64,000 bases of DNA, taken from assembly GCA_046351455.1 (NCBI GenBank), contig JAXLYM010000019.1, forward strand, positions 124,001 to 188,000, read 5' to 3'. The translations under genes were made by a program, and so were the position numbers. Source of the stretch: JADJRH01 sp046351455. GTDB lineage: Bacteria; Myxococcota_A; Polyangia; Polyangiales; Polyangiaceae. Positions 42,218 through 51,800 of this stretch are shown here, one piece after another. The notes beneath the pieces were generated by a model that saw only the letters and a program-made list of their open reading frames with translations, was not told where the DNA came from and did no database searches. Positions within the stretch are counted from its first letter, which is position 1. Each line of letters starts with the position of its first letter.

Positions 42218-43102
42218 TCAGCGTCCCTTTGCGGGCGGCGCGCCGGGCGAGGGTGGTAGATCCTCCCATTGAGGAGTGGCCAGTCGTTGGCCCGTCTGCG
42301 GATCGAACCAGACCAATCGTTTGCCTGGGGGCGCTGCGGGGGCATCGCCGGTGGGGAGAGAGGAAGTTGCGGGCGCTGGAGCCGCCGGCGCGGGCGCGGG
42401 CGCTGCGACGACTGGCTTGCCAGGAGGCCCCGCGGAGAGGGCCTTTCGTGCGAGCTCGGCCACATTGACATCGACCGTCTCGCCGGAGAGAGGCGTCCCC
42501 GAGCGCGGCCCGAGCGACGGCACCGAGGCAACGGACGGCTTCGAGGGATCGAAAGGCATCTTCGCGGCGAGCCCGGCGAGGACCTTGGAGAGGTCGACAT
42601 CCGATGTCCCGCTGGAGAGCGGAGTCGAGGACGCTGCGGCGAAGGGCAGCCGCGCTTCTGGAGCCGTTGCGAACGAGGGAGTCGCCGGGACGACCGGCAG
42701 CTGCGGGGTTGGAGTCGTCGCGGGCGTTGCCTTGAGGAACGAAGGCATCTCGACGCGCGCGGGCGCCGCGGACGGGGACTCGATGGGAAGAGGCGGAGGC
42801 GGCGCGGGGGACGGCACGGCAGGCGGGACGGGAGCGCTCGGCTCGGACGGGCGCGCCGCTTGAATACGATGTGTTTCACGAGTCCGCTGCGAATAGGCGA
42901 AGGCGAACCGCTCGACGAGGGCGAGGCCTTCGGGGTTGTCGGCGCCGAGGCGAGCGAGCCAGTGCTCGGACAGCTCGGCGAAGCCGGTCTCGTCGAGCCC
43001 CGCGGCGTCGAGGAGCCGAGTCCGGTCCGCGAAGGGATCATCGAGGCTCGCGGAGAGCGCGGCGAACCCTTCCACGGTGTCGAGCCCGGGCGCGCCGCTC
43101 AT
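42218..43102 (-). CDS. Disordered Pro/Ala-rich protein ending the VgrG island
   Basis: 294 residues from the ATG at 43102. The N-terminal 75 residues look helical (FAALSASLDDPFADRTRLLDAAGLDETGFAELSEHWLARL); the rest is Pro/Ala/Ser-rich with a short conserved end (LVWFDPQTGQRLATPQWEDLPPSP). It overlaps the upstream ATPase gene by ATGA. The LDAAGLDETGFAELSEHWLARL stretch resembles the start of small helical modules in T6SS-linked myxobacterial proteins, but I cannot name it. Its position suggests it works with the ATPase or VgrG. Confidence 0.8.
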   Translation of the reverse strand: MSGAPGLDTVEGFAALSASLDDPFADRTRLLDAAGLDETGFAELSEHWLARLGADNPEGLALVERFAFAYSQRTRETHRIQAARPSEPSAPVPPAVPSPAPPPPLPIESPSAAPARVEMPSFLKATPATTPTPQLPVVPATPSFATAPEARLPFAAASSTPLSSGTSDVDLSKVLAGLAAKMPFDPSKPSVASVPSLGPRSGTPLSGETVDVNVAELARKALSAGPPGKPVVAAPAPAPAAPAPATSSLPTGDAPAAPPGKRLVWFDPQTGQRLATPQWEDLPPSPGAPPAKGR

Positions 43103-44094
43103 CGCTTCGCCTCCGGCCTGGACGCGAGGTCGATCACGTGAACGCCGGGCACGCGGCCGAGGATCTCCGGAGAGACCGTCGCGGCGATCGTCTGATTGTC
43201 CGTCCCCAGGCGGAGCAGTCGATGGAAGAAGGCAGCTTGTTCGGACGGGTGTTGATGGAGCTCCGGCGAATCGACGAGGACGACGGAGCGTGACAGTCCG
43301 AGCCAGGCATACGTGAACGCGAACAGCACCGCTTGCTCCTCGCTGGCCGAGAGTCCGGGGAGCTCCAGTTCGCGCCCGTCCCGTCGCTTGAACCGCGGCG
43401 CCGCGGTCCCCTCGCGGGTGTCGACGGCGATCAGGCGCAGATCCGGGAGCAGGGAGGCCACGGCATGCTTGTACGCGGCGAGCCGATCGGGTTGCTCTCT
43501 GCGCAGGGCGACGCCGCGGGCATCGAGCACGCGCGCGACGCTGCCGGCCTGCGCGAGGACGAGATCGTGAAGCACGCGCCGCAAAACCCCGTATTTCTCC
43601 GGCTCCGAGCCGAGGCGAGCGCCGTCCACGAGCGCCTTGGACAGCGGCGGACACGGATAGCGCCACGACTCGACTCCGAGCCTGCGGTGGTGCGGGAAGA
43701 GCTCGAATCGGGTGCTGGCTTCGGCGAAGGGAACGAGGGCGTCCCGGATCTCTGGATCTTGCACCACGACGGAGGCCCCGCGGGCGATGTCGATCACCGC
43801 GCTCCGTTCGCCGGGGTTCCCCTTGGTTTTGCGGGCCTCTTCTTCGGAGAGGAGCCATGTCGCGCGGAGCTGCCCGGACTCGCGCCCGGCGGCGAGGAGG
43901 TCTGTCAGATCCGGCGGCGGCCCGTACGGCGCGACAGCCTCTTTCGCCGCGGCGACCACGCGCAGAAAGGCCGTCTTCCCCGAGGCGGGCGGCCCCGTGA
44001 CGAGGACCGTATCGTGCGGCCGCCCGCCCGCGTGGAGGGCATATGCGCCGTCGGGGATCAGGAGGCCAGCGGTGGTGAGCGAGAGGAGCCTCAT
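43099..44094 (-). CDS. RecF/ABC-like ATPase in VgrG island, altered Walker B
   Basis: 331 residues. The P-loop is GPPASGKT (34-41). An LSASEEQ motif stands in for the ABC signature, and VVLVDSPELHQHP (about 271-283) for Walker B. In related AAA_21/ABC ATPases this reads LIDEPELHLHP; here the catalytic Glu is Ser276, so hydrolysis may be slow or absent. It lies 2 bp after the PAAR-zincin gene and overlaps the next gene. ATPases of this kind occur in T6SS effector gene sets of myxobacteria, but the role is unknown; it may assist loading or regulate the cargo. Confidence 0.85.
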   Translation of the reverse strand: MRLLSLTTAGLLIPDGAYALHAGGRPHDTVLVTGPPASGKTAFLRVVAAAKEAVAPYGPPPDLTDLLAAGRESGQLRATWLLSEEEARKTKGNPGERSAVIDIARGASVVVQDPEIRDALVPFAEASTRFELFPHHRRLGVESWRYPCPPLSKALVDGARLGSEPEKYGVLRRVLHDLVLAQAGSVARVLDARGVALRREQPDRLAAYKHAVASLLPDLRLIAVDTREGTAAPRFKRRDGRELELPGLSASEEQAVLFAFTYAWLGLSRSVVLVDSPELHQHPSEQAAFFHRLLRLGTDNQTIAATVSPEILGRVPGVHVIDLASRPEAKR

Positions 44095-44096
44095 GG

Positions 44097-45116
44097 TCAG
44101 AACTTCTTCGAGGTATAACGGGGGTTGCGGGTGGGCATGCCGTTCGGAAAGAGCTTCTCCATGATGGCCCAGCGATGCGGGAAGAGGGCTTTGGCGGACG
44201 CCTCGCAGGGGGTGCCTTTCACGGAGGCGAACAAGACCATGAATTCTGCGAAATCCTCACGGAGGAGAGTGCCGCCATAGGCTGTCACGTCCCGGTGGTC
44301 GGCGTTGGCGGCGCGCTGCCAAGCGTCTTCCAGGGATGGGTCTTTCTCCAGCAATTCGGCGAACCAGTAGGCATGTCCGCTTTCATGCTGGAGCGCCCAG
44401 TCGATGTCGGATTGAGGGTGAGGCTCGCCGCGCGGGAAATACCGGATGATCCCTTGATGGTAGTCCGCTGGGGATCCCGCGGCGTCGAGCGGGTGTGGTA
44501 CGATATAGACCTGACGAATATTCCGGAGCTGCTCATCGGACAGAGTCGCGAGACCTTGTGCCACGCTGTCCGCCGAAGGTAACCATTGGGGCGGAGAAAC
44601 ACCCTGCACAGGCTCGTAGATAACGATGACGTGTCCTCGGATCTCCACGGTGCGAGCGTTGAACGTAATTGGATGGGCGTCGCCGAGCGGCTGTGCCGAT
44701 ACCTTCGTTGGGCCCGACAGCGTGTAAGCATCTCGGAGCCTGGACAGGGTTCCTCCCGTGGCGCCCTTGCCTGGATCACCGAACGTCTTTAGAAACGCGC
44801 AGAGAGGCGGGATCTGAATGGCCATGCCATCGGGCCCCACCGCTGGATTTCCAATAAACACCGTGGCAGCCCCGGTGATCACGGCCCCTCCGTGCGCGCA
44901 GCTCTCCGTCATGCGTGCGGCCGGCGCATTGCCGATCTGGACGGTCGGACTTCCATCGAGGATCGCGTCAGGACCGCTGGGACACAGCGCAACGTCGCCC
45001 TTTCGTGCTGCGGGTTTGTTTTCGATGAGCACCTTGGTGGCGCAAGGCGGCTGAACAGGCGATGGGCCGTGAGCCGGGCACAGATGGAGATCTCCGAGTC
45101 GAGCGGCAGGGAGCAT
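44097..45116 (-). CDS. PAAR-tip effector with anthrax-lethal-factor-like zinc protease domain
   Basis: 339 residues. The N-terminal about 95 residues are a PAAR domain (AARLGDLHLCPAHG, ENKPAARKGDVALCPSGPDAILDGSPTVQIG, CAHGGAVITG, FIGNPAVGP), the sharp tip that sits on VgrG. The C-terminal domain carries HESGH (244-248) and, 47 residues after its first His, the ligand Glu291 in REDFAEF, within VTAYGGTLLREDFAEFMVLF. This spacing and the S/AYG...FAE pattern match the catalytic domain of anthrax lethal factor. A strong SD (AAGGAGGT) precedes the ATG by 6 bases. Predicted to be injected with VgrG; the target is unknown. Confidence 0.9.
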   Translation of the reverse strand: MLPAARLGDLHLCPAHGPSPVQPPCATKVLIENKPAARKGDVALCPSGPDAILDGSPTVQIGNAPAARMTESCAHGGAVITGAATVFIGNPAVGPDGMAIQIPPLCAFLKTFGDPGKGATGGTLSRLRDAYTLSGPTKVSAQPLGDAHPITFNARTVEIRGHVIVIYEPVQGVSPPQWLPSADSVAQGLATLSDEQLRNIRQVYIVPHPLDAAGSPADYHQGIIRYFPRGEPHPQSDIDWALQHESGHAYWFAELLEKDPSLEDAWQRAANADHRDVTAYGGTLLREDFAEFMVLFASVKGTPCEASAKALFPHRWAIMEKLFPNGMPTRNPRYTSKKF

Positions 45117-45122
45117 GACGAT

Positions 45123-45130
45123 ACCTCCTT
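45123..45130 (-). promoter_or_regulatory. Consensus Shine-Dalgarno of the PAAR effector gene
   Basis: AAGGAGGT, 6 bases before the ATG at 45116 and directly after the stop of the upstream lipoprotein gene. This is unusually strong for this window, suggesting high translation of the effector. Confidence 0.7.
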
Positions 45131-45131
45131 G

Positions 45132-45515
45132 TCAGCGGCCCTTGCCCATCAGCGTACATCGCATGTGTCGGGGATTCAGCCCCCTCTCCGACTGCCCTCC
45201 TTGCCACACGTCGCCGGATTTCGGGTCGACCGGATTGCCTTCTTTGTCCAGCGCGCTGACGTCCACCCGCACGATCGGGACATGCACCCTGTACTGGACC
45301 CACGGAAGGATCGAAGTCGTGTCCTTCTCCGTGAACCATTGGCGCCCTTCCGGGACTTCGTCCCACGGGATCTGTGTCGTGGTGCCGTTCACGACATAAA
45401 GCTGATACTCGGGCGCATCCCAGTCACTATACACGTCCTTCGTCGTATCGACTTCCCCTCGCTTACAAGCCGAAAGCCCGAACAAAACCCCCAGCATCAG
45501 CGCCGCGATCCTCAT
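45132..45515 (-). CDS. Small lipoprotein between vgrG and PAAR genes
   Basis: 127 residues from the ATG at 45515 (MRIAALMLGVLFGLSAC, lipobox Cys17); a GTG eight codons earlier is also in frame. The mature part is about 110 residues with one Cys near the end (MRCTLMGKG), beta-rich and without a named family. Lipoproteins beside T6SS toxins are often immunity or periplasmic adaptor proteins, so protection against the PAAR-zincin is a possibility, not shown. It lies 15 bp before the PAAR gene. Confidence 0.82.
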   Translation of the reverse strand: MRIAALMLGVLFGLSACKRGEVDTTKDVYSDWDAPEYQLYVVNGTTTQIPWDEVPEGRQWFTEKDTTSILPWVQYRVHVPIVRVDVSALDKEGNPVDPKSGDVWQGGQSERGLNPRHMRCTLMGKGR

Positions 45516-45531
45516 CTTTCGCTCTCCCCTT

Positions 45532-47505
45532 TCATTCACAGTTCAGCTTCACCACGCCGCCGTTCACGTTCACCGGCCCGCTGCTCACGATCTGGATGCT
45601 CCCGGGCTCGATCACGATCGCGGAGCCGCCGCACACCAGCTTGATGCTGCTCCGGCCGAAGACGTGGAAATGCTCGGCGTTGACCTGCACGACGTCCTTC
45701 GCGCTCATGTAGACGCTGCCGGCCGTGATGAAATGATTGGAGCCGGTCTGATCCGTACGGTCGGAGTCGGTCGAGATCCGCATGTCGCCCTTCGAGTGGA
45801 TGCTGAGCGTCGACTTCGAGTCGATGTCCAGCTTGCCGCTCGTCGACGAGCTGCTCCCCTTCACGCCCGTCTGGCTGTTGCCGATCACCTTCACTTCCTG
45901 GTGCCCCTGCACCTCCAGCTGATCGTCCCCGCGGATGAGCGTCGCCCGATTGCGCCCCACGTACGTGCTGAAATCGCGCAGTATCTTGTCGATCCTGTCG
46001 AGCTGCGCCCGGATCTCCACGAGCTCGGCCGCCGCCGCGTCATCCATGGAGATCATGTTGTATCCCTCGACAGGCCCGCTCGGCCCGAAGGACTGGCTCT
46101 TCCAGATCGCCTTCGTCCGGTCCGGATCCGGGAGCGACAGCGGCGTCACGCTCACCGCGTTGTGCACTCTGCCGATCACGAGCGGCTGGTCCGGATCTCC
46201 CTGGCTGTACGCGATCAGCACCTCATCCCCGACCCGCGGCAACGTCACGAGCCCGAATCCAGGCCCCGCCCACGCCTGCGCCACGCGCACCCATCGAGTC
46301 GGGTTGCCTTTCCCGAGGTCGCGGCGGTCCCACCGAAGCTCCACCTTGACCTGGCCATATCCATCGGTGTCCACGGTCCCCGCGGGCGTGTCGCCGACCA
46401 CGAAGGCCGTCTCGACTCCCTGGATCCGGGGCCGCGGCCACCGCCTCGGCCGATAGGGGATCCCGGTCGGAATGGCCACGATCTCATGAAGCAGCGCAGT
46501 CCCGCCGTCCGCGTTCGACTCCTGGGTGGAGCGACTCTCCACCACCAGCCACTCCCCGGCGATCTCCGGCCCGGTGACGGTCATTCGCACGCCGGCGCCG
46601 ATCGCGAAGTTGGTGATCATCCGCGCGCGCCGCGCCATCGCCCGCGCCGCGTCGAGGCTCCGCTCCGCCAGCGTCTTACCGCCTCCGTCGTCCGAAAAAT
46701 CACCCACCTCATAACCATAATCTTCGAGCGAAGCCTCGTTCTCGACGAGCGTCTTTCCCGGCGCCGCGCGCACCGCCGACAGCCGGAAGAGCGGCTTTTC
46801 GAAATCGTAATCGCGCCGGGCCAAAGCCCCAGTCTCCACGTCCGCGATCTCGCACCACCGCAGCACGGCCGGCCCCGCAGGCGTCAAGTTCGACGGATCG
46901 AACGGGATGGCCTCGGCGAGGTGCGGAGTCCCGCCGCTCGTGTCGTCGCACAGCACCCAATCGCTCGACGCGTGATCGAAGAACGCCGCGATCCCCGCCT
47001 CCGACAGCACCCGAAACACGAAGTCGTGATCCGTCTCCCCGTATTGAACCCGATAGTCGTGGCTCGTCTGGCCCCCGAGGCGCTCCACCGGCACAGGCAG
47101 CGTGAGCCTCTGGCCGCTCGTGGACGGATCGCCCCCGAGCACGTCCGCCGCCATCTGCGACGCCGTCCGCCCCTGGAAAATCCGTGTCCGGCGCGATCTC
47201 GACAGCAGCCAGTGCGGAGGGACCACCGTGATCTCGTACGAAGTGGTGCCGGCGGCCTCGGTGGTGTGTCTGCGGGCCTGCCGCACGACGCCGCGGATCA
47301 CCGGGAGGAACGGCGCGTCCGCCAGATGGACTGCCACTCTCCGGCCGAGGAGACCGCGCGGCGAGAGCTGGGCGTCCGGCGAGAACGCGACGAGGTGCGC
47401 CTCGTAGAGCTCGCTCATCGCGTCGGAGAATTCGAGCCTGTGGACCTCGAACAGGGCCCCTAGCCCCTCGTCGTCGAGAAATTCCAGCGTCACCCGGAGT
47501 GCCAT
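45532..47505 (-). CDS. vgrG: Type VI secretion spike protein VgrG (TssI)
   Basis: 657 residues. The gp27-like part (about 1-370) has GRRVAVHLADAPFLPVIRGVVRQ and YRVQYGETDHDFVFRVLSEAGI. The gp5 OB-like part is at about 370-480 (GYGQVKVELRWDR, RWVRVAQAWAGPGFGLVTLPRVGDEVLIAY, GDPDQPLVIGRVHNA). A beta-prism tail rich in short strands (IDSKSTLSIHSKGDMRIS) ends at the C-terminus without a clear extra toxin domain. AAGGA lies upstream of the start. It forms the trimeric puncture tip on which the PAAR protein sits. No other core T6SS gene is in the window. Confidence 0.95.
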   Translation of the reverse strand: MALRVTLEFLDDEGLGALFEVHRLEFSDAMSELYEAHLVAFSPDAQLSPRGLLGRRVAVHLADAPFLPVIRGVVRQARRHTTEAAGTTSYEITVVPPHWLLSRSRRTRIFQGRTASQMAADVLGGDPSTSGQRLTLPVPVERLGGQTSHDYRVQYGETDHDFVFRVLSEAGIAAFFDHASSDWVLCDDTSGGTPHLAEAIPFDPSNLTPAGPAVLRWCEIADVETGALARRDYDFEKPLFRLSAVRAAPGKTLVENEASLEDYGYEVGDFSDDGGGKTLAERSLDAARAMARRARMITNFAIGAGVRMTVTGPEIAGEWLVVESRSTQESNADGGTALLHEIVAIPTGIPYRPRRWPRPRIQGVETAFVVGDTPAGTVDTDGYGQVKVELRWDRRDLGKGNPTRWVRVAQAWAGPGFGLVTLPRVGDEVLIAYSQGDPDQPLVIGRVHNAVSVTPLSLPDPDRTKAIWKSQSFGPSGPVEGYNMISMDDAAAAELVEIRAQLDRIDKILRDFSTYVGRNRATLIRGDDQLEVQGHQEVKVIGNSQTGVKGSSSSTSGKLDIDSKSTLSIHSKGDMRISTDSDRTDQTGSNHFITAGSVYMSAKDVVQVNAEHFHVFGRSSIKLVCGGSAIVIEPGSIQIVSSGPVNVNGGVVKLNCE

Positions 47506-47550
47506 GTTCGTCGTCCTTTCGGCGTTCGGTCCCTCTGCGCCGCCTCGCGA

Positions 47551-48822
47551 TCACCGCGCCGCATACACGGCCTTCTCCGTCGCGATCCACACGGAGCCAT
47601 CTCCGCCGATCGCGGGCGGCACGGCGACAGCCTCGTCCGCGGGCGTGACGAACGTATGAATCGCCTGCCCGTCCGCCCCGATGATCCGCAGCGTGTGGCC
47701 CTCCGCGACGGCGCACGTGCCGTCGTCGAAGCACGTCATTCGCACCTTGTCCTTCGATTTGCGAGAGAACAGGACCTTCCCGTCGCGCACGGCGGCGAGC
47801 CCGGCGCCCGCCAGATAGAGAGTGCCATTCCCACCGTCGACGGGCGGCTGCGAGAGCGGGAAATCCACTGTTGCACTCCACTTCTCCTTCCCGTCCGGCC
47901 CCAGACGATGGACCGTGCGCTTGTCACCGGCGACCGAGACGACGGCGTAGTCGTCCCCCGGAAGCGAGAGATCGGTGATCGGATAAGGCAGCTTCGGATC
48001 GATCCGAGGCTTGCCGGTGAGCCCTTCGAACACGAGGAGCCGCCCGTCCTCCATGCCAATCACGGCCCGGAGATCTTCGCCGATCGCAGCAGCTCCGCGG
48101 CCGGGGATCCGGCGTTGATCCCAGGACGGGTCGAGAGGTTGCCAGGTCGGTGTGCCGTGTCCATCCGGAAGGAGACCGGAGGCGCCGATGGCCATGGCTT
48201 CCGGAAAATCCGGACCTTCGCCGTGCGGGCTCGGCCCGACGTGCTTGAAGTACGCGACATAGAGGACGTACGGCCCGGCCGGGAGCGCAGCGCGCCAATC
48301 CCCGGCGTCGATGGGCAACACGTACTCGCCGCGATCATTGGATTCGTACTTGTCGTCTCCGGCGAGGATGGCGTCTCCGAGGAAGGCGAGATTGGTCCCT
48401 CTCGCCGCCCCGCGCTGGAAAAAGAGCTGCGTCTGCTCCTTATGGACCTCCCAGAACACATCGTGATTGACGCAAAAGCGATCTCCGCGCGCGTTGACGA
48501 GGAGCGATGAGATCGACACGTAGCGCCGCCAATCTTGGGACAGAAGATCGTAGTTGTGATCTACGACCTTGGAGAGCTTGTACGCGCTCTTCGGGAGCGT
48601 CCGGACCGATGACGCGCGCGAAGAGCCGTAAAGAACAGCGGTGTGGGTTTGCCGGTAGTGATCCATCGGAGGCCTCGTCGCAGGCTCGGTCGTGGTGCCG
48701 ATCGCGCCCGTCTGCGGCGCAAGGCCGCTCAGAACGGGCTGGGCAGTCGTCGCCTCTCCACCTCGGCGATCGCTCCCACAACCCAGGAGAAGAAATGGTA
48801 AAAGGAACAGCCCCTTCTTCAT
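47551..48822 (-). CDS. Lipoprotein with beta-propeller-like C-terminus in VgrG island
   Basis: 423 residues. The signal peptide ends LLLGC. A middle part with Asp/Tyr-rich loops follows (VVDHNYDLLSQDWRRYVSISSLLVNARGDRFCVNHDVFWEVHKEQTQ is conserved-looking), then a PQQ/WD-like propeller (GMEDGRLLVFEGLTGKPRI, RLGPDGKEKWSATVDF, GNGTLYLAGAGLAAVRDGKVLF, GGDGSVWIATEKAVYAAR). Exported and membrane-anchored. It overlaps the upstream metzincin gene by 4 bp. It could recognise or neutralise the cognate effector; no family assignment is possible. Confidence 0.83.
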   Translation of the reverse strand: MKKGLFLLPFLLLGCGSDRRGGEATTAQPVLSGLAPQTGAIGTTTEPATRPPMDHYRQTHTAVLYGSSRASSVRTLPKSAYKLSKVVDHNYDLLSQDWRRYVSISSLLVNARGDRFCVNHDVFWEVHKEQTQLFFQRGAARGTNLAFLGDAILAGDDKYESNDRGEYVLPIDAGDWRAALPAGPYVLYVAYFKHVGPSPHGEGPDFPEAMAIGASGLLPDGHGTPTWQPLDPSWDQRRIPGRGAAAIGEDLRAVIGMEDGRLLVFEGLTGKPRIDPKLPYPITDLSLPGDDYAVVSVAGDKRTVHRLGPDGKEKWSATVDFPLSQPPVDGGNGTLYLAGAGLAAVRDGKVLFSRKSKDKVRMTCFDDGTCAVAEGHTLRIIGADGQAIHTFVTPADEAVAVPPAIGGDGSVWIATEKAVYAAR

Positions 48823-51800
48823 AGATTGCTGAAGTCCTTGGTCTTGCGGGTAGGCTGTCCGGACACCGAAGGCGGTGGATCGCCGAGGAGGATCGAGAGT
48901 CGATCGGCGACGGGTTGAAGATCCGACGCGGTGAGCGGTCCATTGAGCAACGTGCCGCCAGGTCCGGTTCGAAACGGCAGTCCGAGAGTGAAACGGATCA
49001 GAGCCCTACCGAAGGTCGACGCGGCTCCGGCGTTGGCCGCGGGGATCCGAATCGGCGCGGGCGCAGAGGGCACGTTCGCCGCGAGCAAATCATTCACCGG
49101 GTTCACCACCGTCGATCCCTGAATGTCCACCACGATGCTCGCGTGAATACCGTCGACGTGCGGGCCATTGGCGTCTTTCCCCTCACCGTTCTCATGCAGC
49201 GGGCCCAGCCTGAAATGCGGTAGGAACAGCAAAGCGACACGTTGAAACGGGAGCCCGCTGACACCGGAGGCCGCGTTCGCCTCGATAGACACCTTCATGA
49301 TCGAAGCATGAGTCGGCTTGTCGAAGAACTCCTTGTAGAAGTTGCGCATCAACTCGTACTTGTTCCCGTCGGTGTACGGCGCCGGATCGGCGGGAAACCC
49401 CGTGAAGTTGAACCAATAATAGGTCTGGATCGCGAGCACCGCGGAGAACCGGCTCGCCCGGGGGATCAAGGGACTCGGCTTGGTCTCGAAGAACATCGCC
49501 CTCGCGCTGCCCTCGTCGTCGCCCAGACGAAACAGCCGAAGATGGGAGCGCCCCATTCGCTCCTGCAGAAACGGCTCCCAGGGGTGGGCGTCGTGCTTGG
49601 CGCCGCTCACGGAAGGGGCTTGGGGCAGCTCGTAACGCAATGGCCCCGGCGAGGCTCCGCGGTGCTCCAGCGCATAACGCGCCCCCGGCATGACCGCGCT
49701 TCGACTGGACATCGCATTCAATACCTCGATGAGCGGCCAGTAATACCGGAGCCGAGGAAAGTAATTGGTGCGCATCTGCGCATACCAGTCGGCGAGATAA
49801 GGCCTCCAGCCGTCCCACCGCGCCCCGTACTGCTGCGAAAAGCGAGGTAGGCGCCAGTCGCCCCCATGGATGTGGGTCGGATCGACCGTGGTCATCCCCT
49901 CTTGCGGCGTCACGTACTCGTCCGGGATCCCGAGCAGATGCCCCCATTCATGCCAGAACGCCAGTCGCGAGTGCGTCGTCCCGTCGACGTCGGTGGCGCT
50001 GTCTCCGAAGGTGATGGAGTCGTTCGCCGCGTTGATGCTCCCGGGCCGATTCGCCGTCAGCGAGAACGTGGATGCCATGCTGGCGGCCCCGCGCTGGAGC
50101 CGGATCAGCGTCCGATCCGCCGCGTCGGTCGGAGTCGCGCGCGGCGCGAGGAAGAATCGGAATCGCCCCACGACGCTCCCCTGGCCCGCGGGAGCGCCCG
50201 AGTCGACGAGCACGTAATCCTTGCCTTGGGGATGCGTCGGGTGCCCCTGATTCCACTTGTCCTCCACGTCGATGAGCGCCTTGTAGAAGACCGCGTCGTC
50301 CGACTGCGAAGGAGGCGTCACCCGGCAAGGGAAATAGGCCATCACGTGCACCAGCTTCACCGGGAGAGGACTCCCGGCGTCGTCCGTCAGCGCGTGATCG
50401 TAAAAGGGCACATCGATGAGCCGGAGATGGGCGTATCCCTGCGCGATGGAAGCGTCCGCGTGCTCCGCGGGGAGCTTGATGAACGGGTTGCCGTCGGGGT
50501 GCACCGCGCGCGGATGCTGGTTCTCCCAGGCCTTGCGCGCGCCGAGGAACATCGTGCTCCCGAGAGGGCCTGTCAGCCTGTCTTCGCGCACGTCGAAGAA
50601 GCGCCCTTCCATGTGGAGGAGCCGTGTCGTCTGCGCGTATCCGTCACCCGCGCTCCCGAACGTGCGCTCTCCCGGCAAGTACGAGGACGAGATCTTCTCT
50701 TTGTAGAGCTGAGGCCGATTCCCTCCGGCGTCCGGCTCCCTGTACGACAGCGCATGATCGAAGAGCGTGATCCGCGTCCCGGAGGGCGGATCGGGCAGCG
50801 GATTATCGGCCTCGTCCGTCAACACCATGTCATCGAGGTGGAACACCACCGGCGAGTCCACCCGAGAGTCCGCCGCGGTGAGCGTGGCAGTCCCCGCGGG
50901 CGGCGGACGCAGCTCGGCCCACGGTGAGCGGGCATTCCCGAGGCGCCCCTCCCACCCCAGCGTGTGCCATTGATTCGGCAGCGGATACCGATGGACGGGA
51001 TCGCCCGCAGATTTCCCCGGATCCATGGCTGTGAGCCGATGATCTTGCTCCGCAGGGGCCGGAGGCTTCGTGTAATCAATGGCCAGCTCTCTCCCGGGAG
51101 GCGCCTCGAACGAGAGGTGCAGATCGACGCACTGCTCGGCTGTCCGACTGACCACCACGTAGACCGTGCCGTCGTCCCCGAGCGAGGTCCCGCCCCCCGC
51201 GACGCCGTCCCCGTCCATCACGTCCGGGGGCAAAAACAGTCGAGGCTCGGAGTGCGCGCGGAGCACGAGCCCCGGTGGAACAGCCACGCTCCTCTTCGCG
51301 TCCGACCACGTGCGGTGGTGGTGAAACTGGACATAACAGGCGAACCACAGATAATCGATCTGGACCTCCCACGGATTGGAGAGCGTGCCGAACGCCGCGC
51401 GGATCTCCTTCGTGGTCACGAGGCCGTCCATGCCGAACGCGCCGAGGTGATCGCCTGTCTTGCGCGGGGAGTTTCCGCCGGTCTGCGCCTTGAAGTAGCT
51501 ATTCCAGCGAGGCACTCGATAGAGCGCACGCTTCTCCAACCCTGGTTGAAAGGGGGCGGGCCCAATGCCCGGCGGCTTCACGGCCACGCCGAGCGGCGGA
51601 GGCGGCGGCACCCAGCCGTTCTTCTTCATGTGAATCCACATCGCGCCCCCGTCCTCCGCTCCTCCTGTTTGCGGCGCGAGCGGATCGTCTGCCATCCCCG
51701 GCGAAGGGAGCGGGACGAACGAGAGCAGCCACAAATCCGACGTTGCGGACGCGCGGAGGACGTCATTGTCCACGACGAAGGAGATCCCCGCGGCGTCGCT

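Noticed and set aside
39051..42269. 1072-codon open frame on the minus strand
   Set aside because: Antisense shadow of the phosphoesterase-AAA gene. Its product is Arg/His/Ala-rich without any motif, while the plus strand carries intact catalytic motifs.
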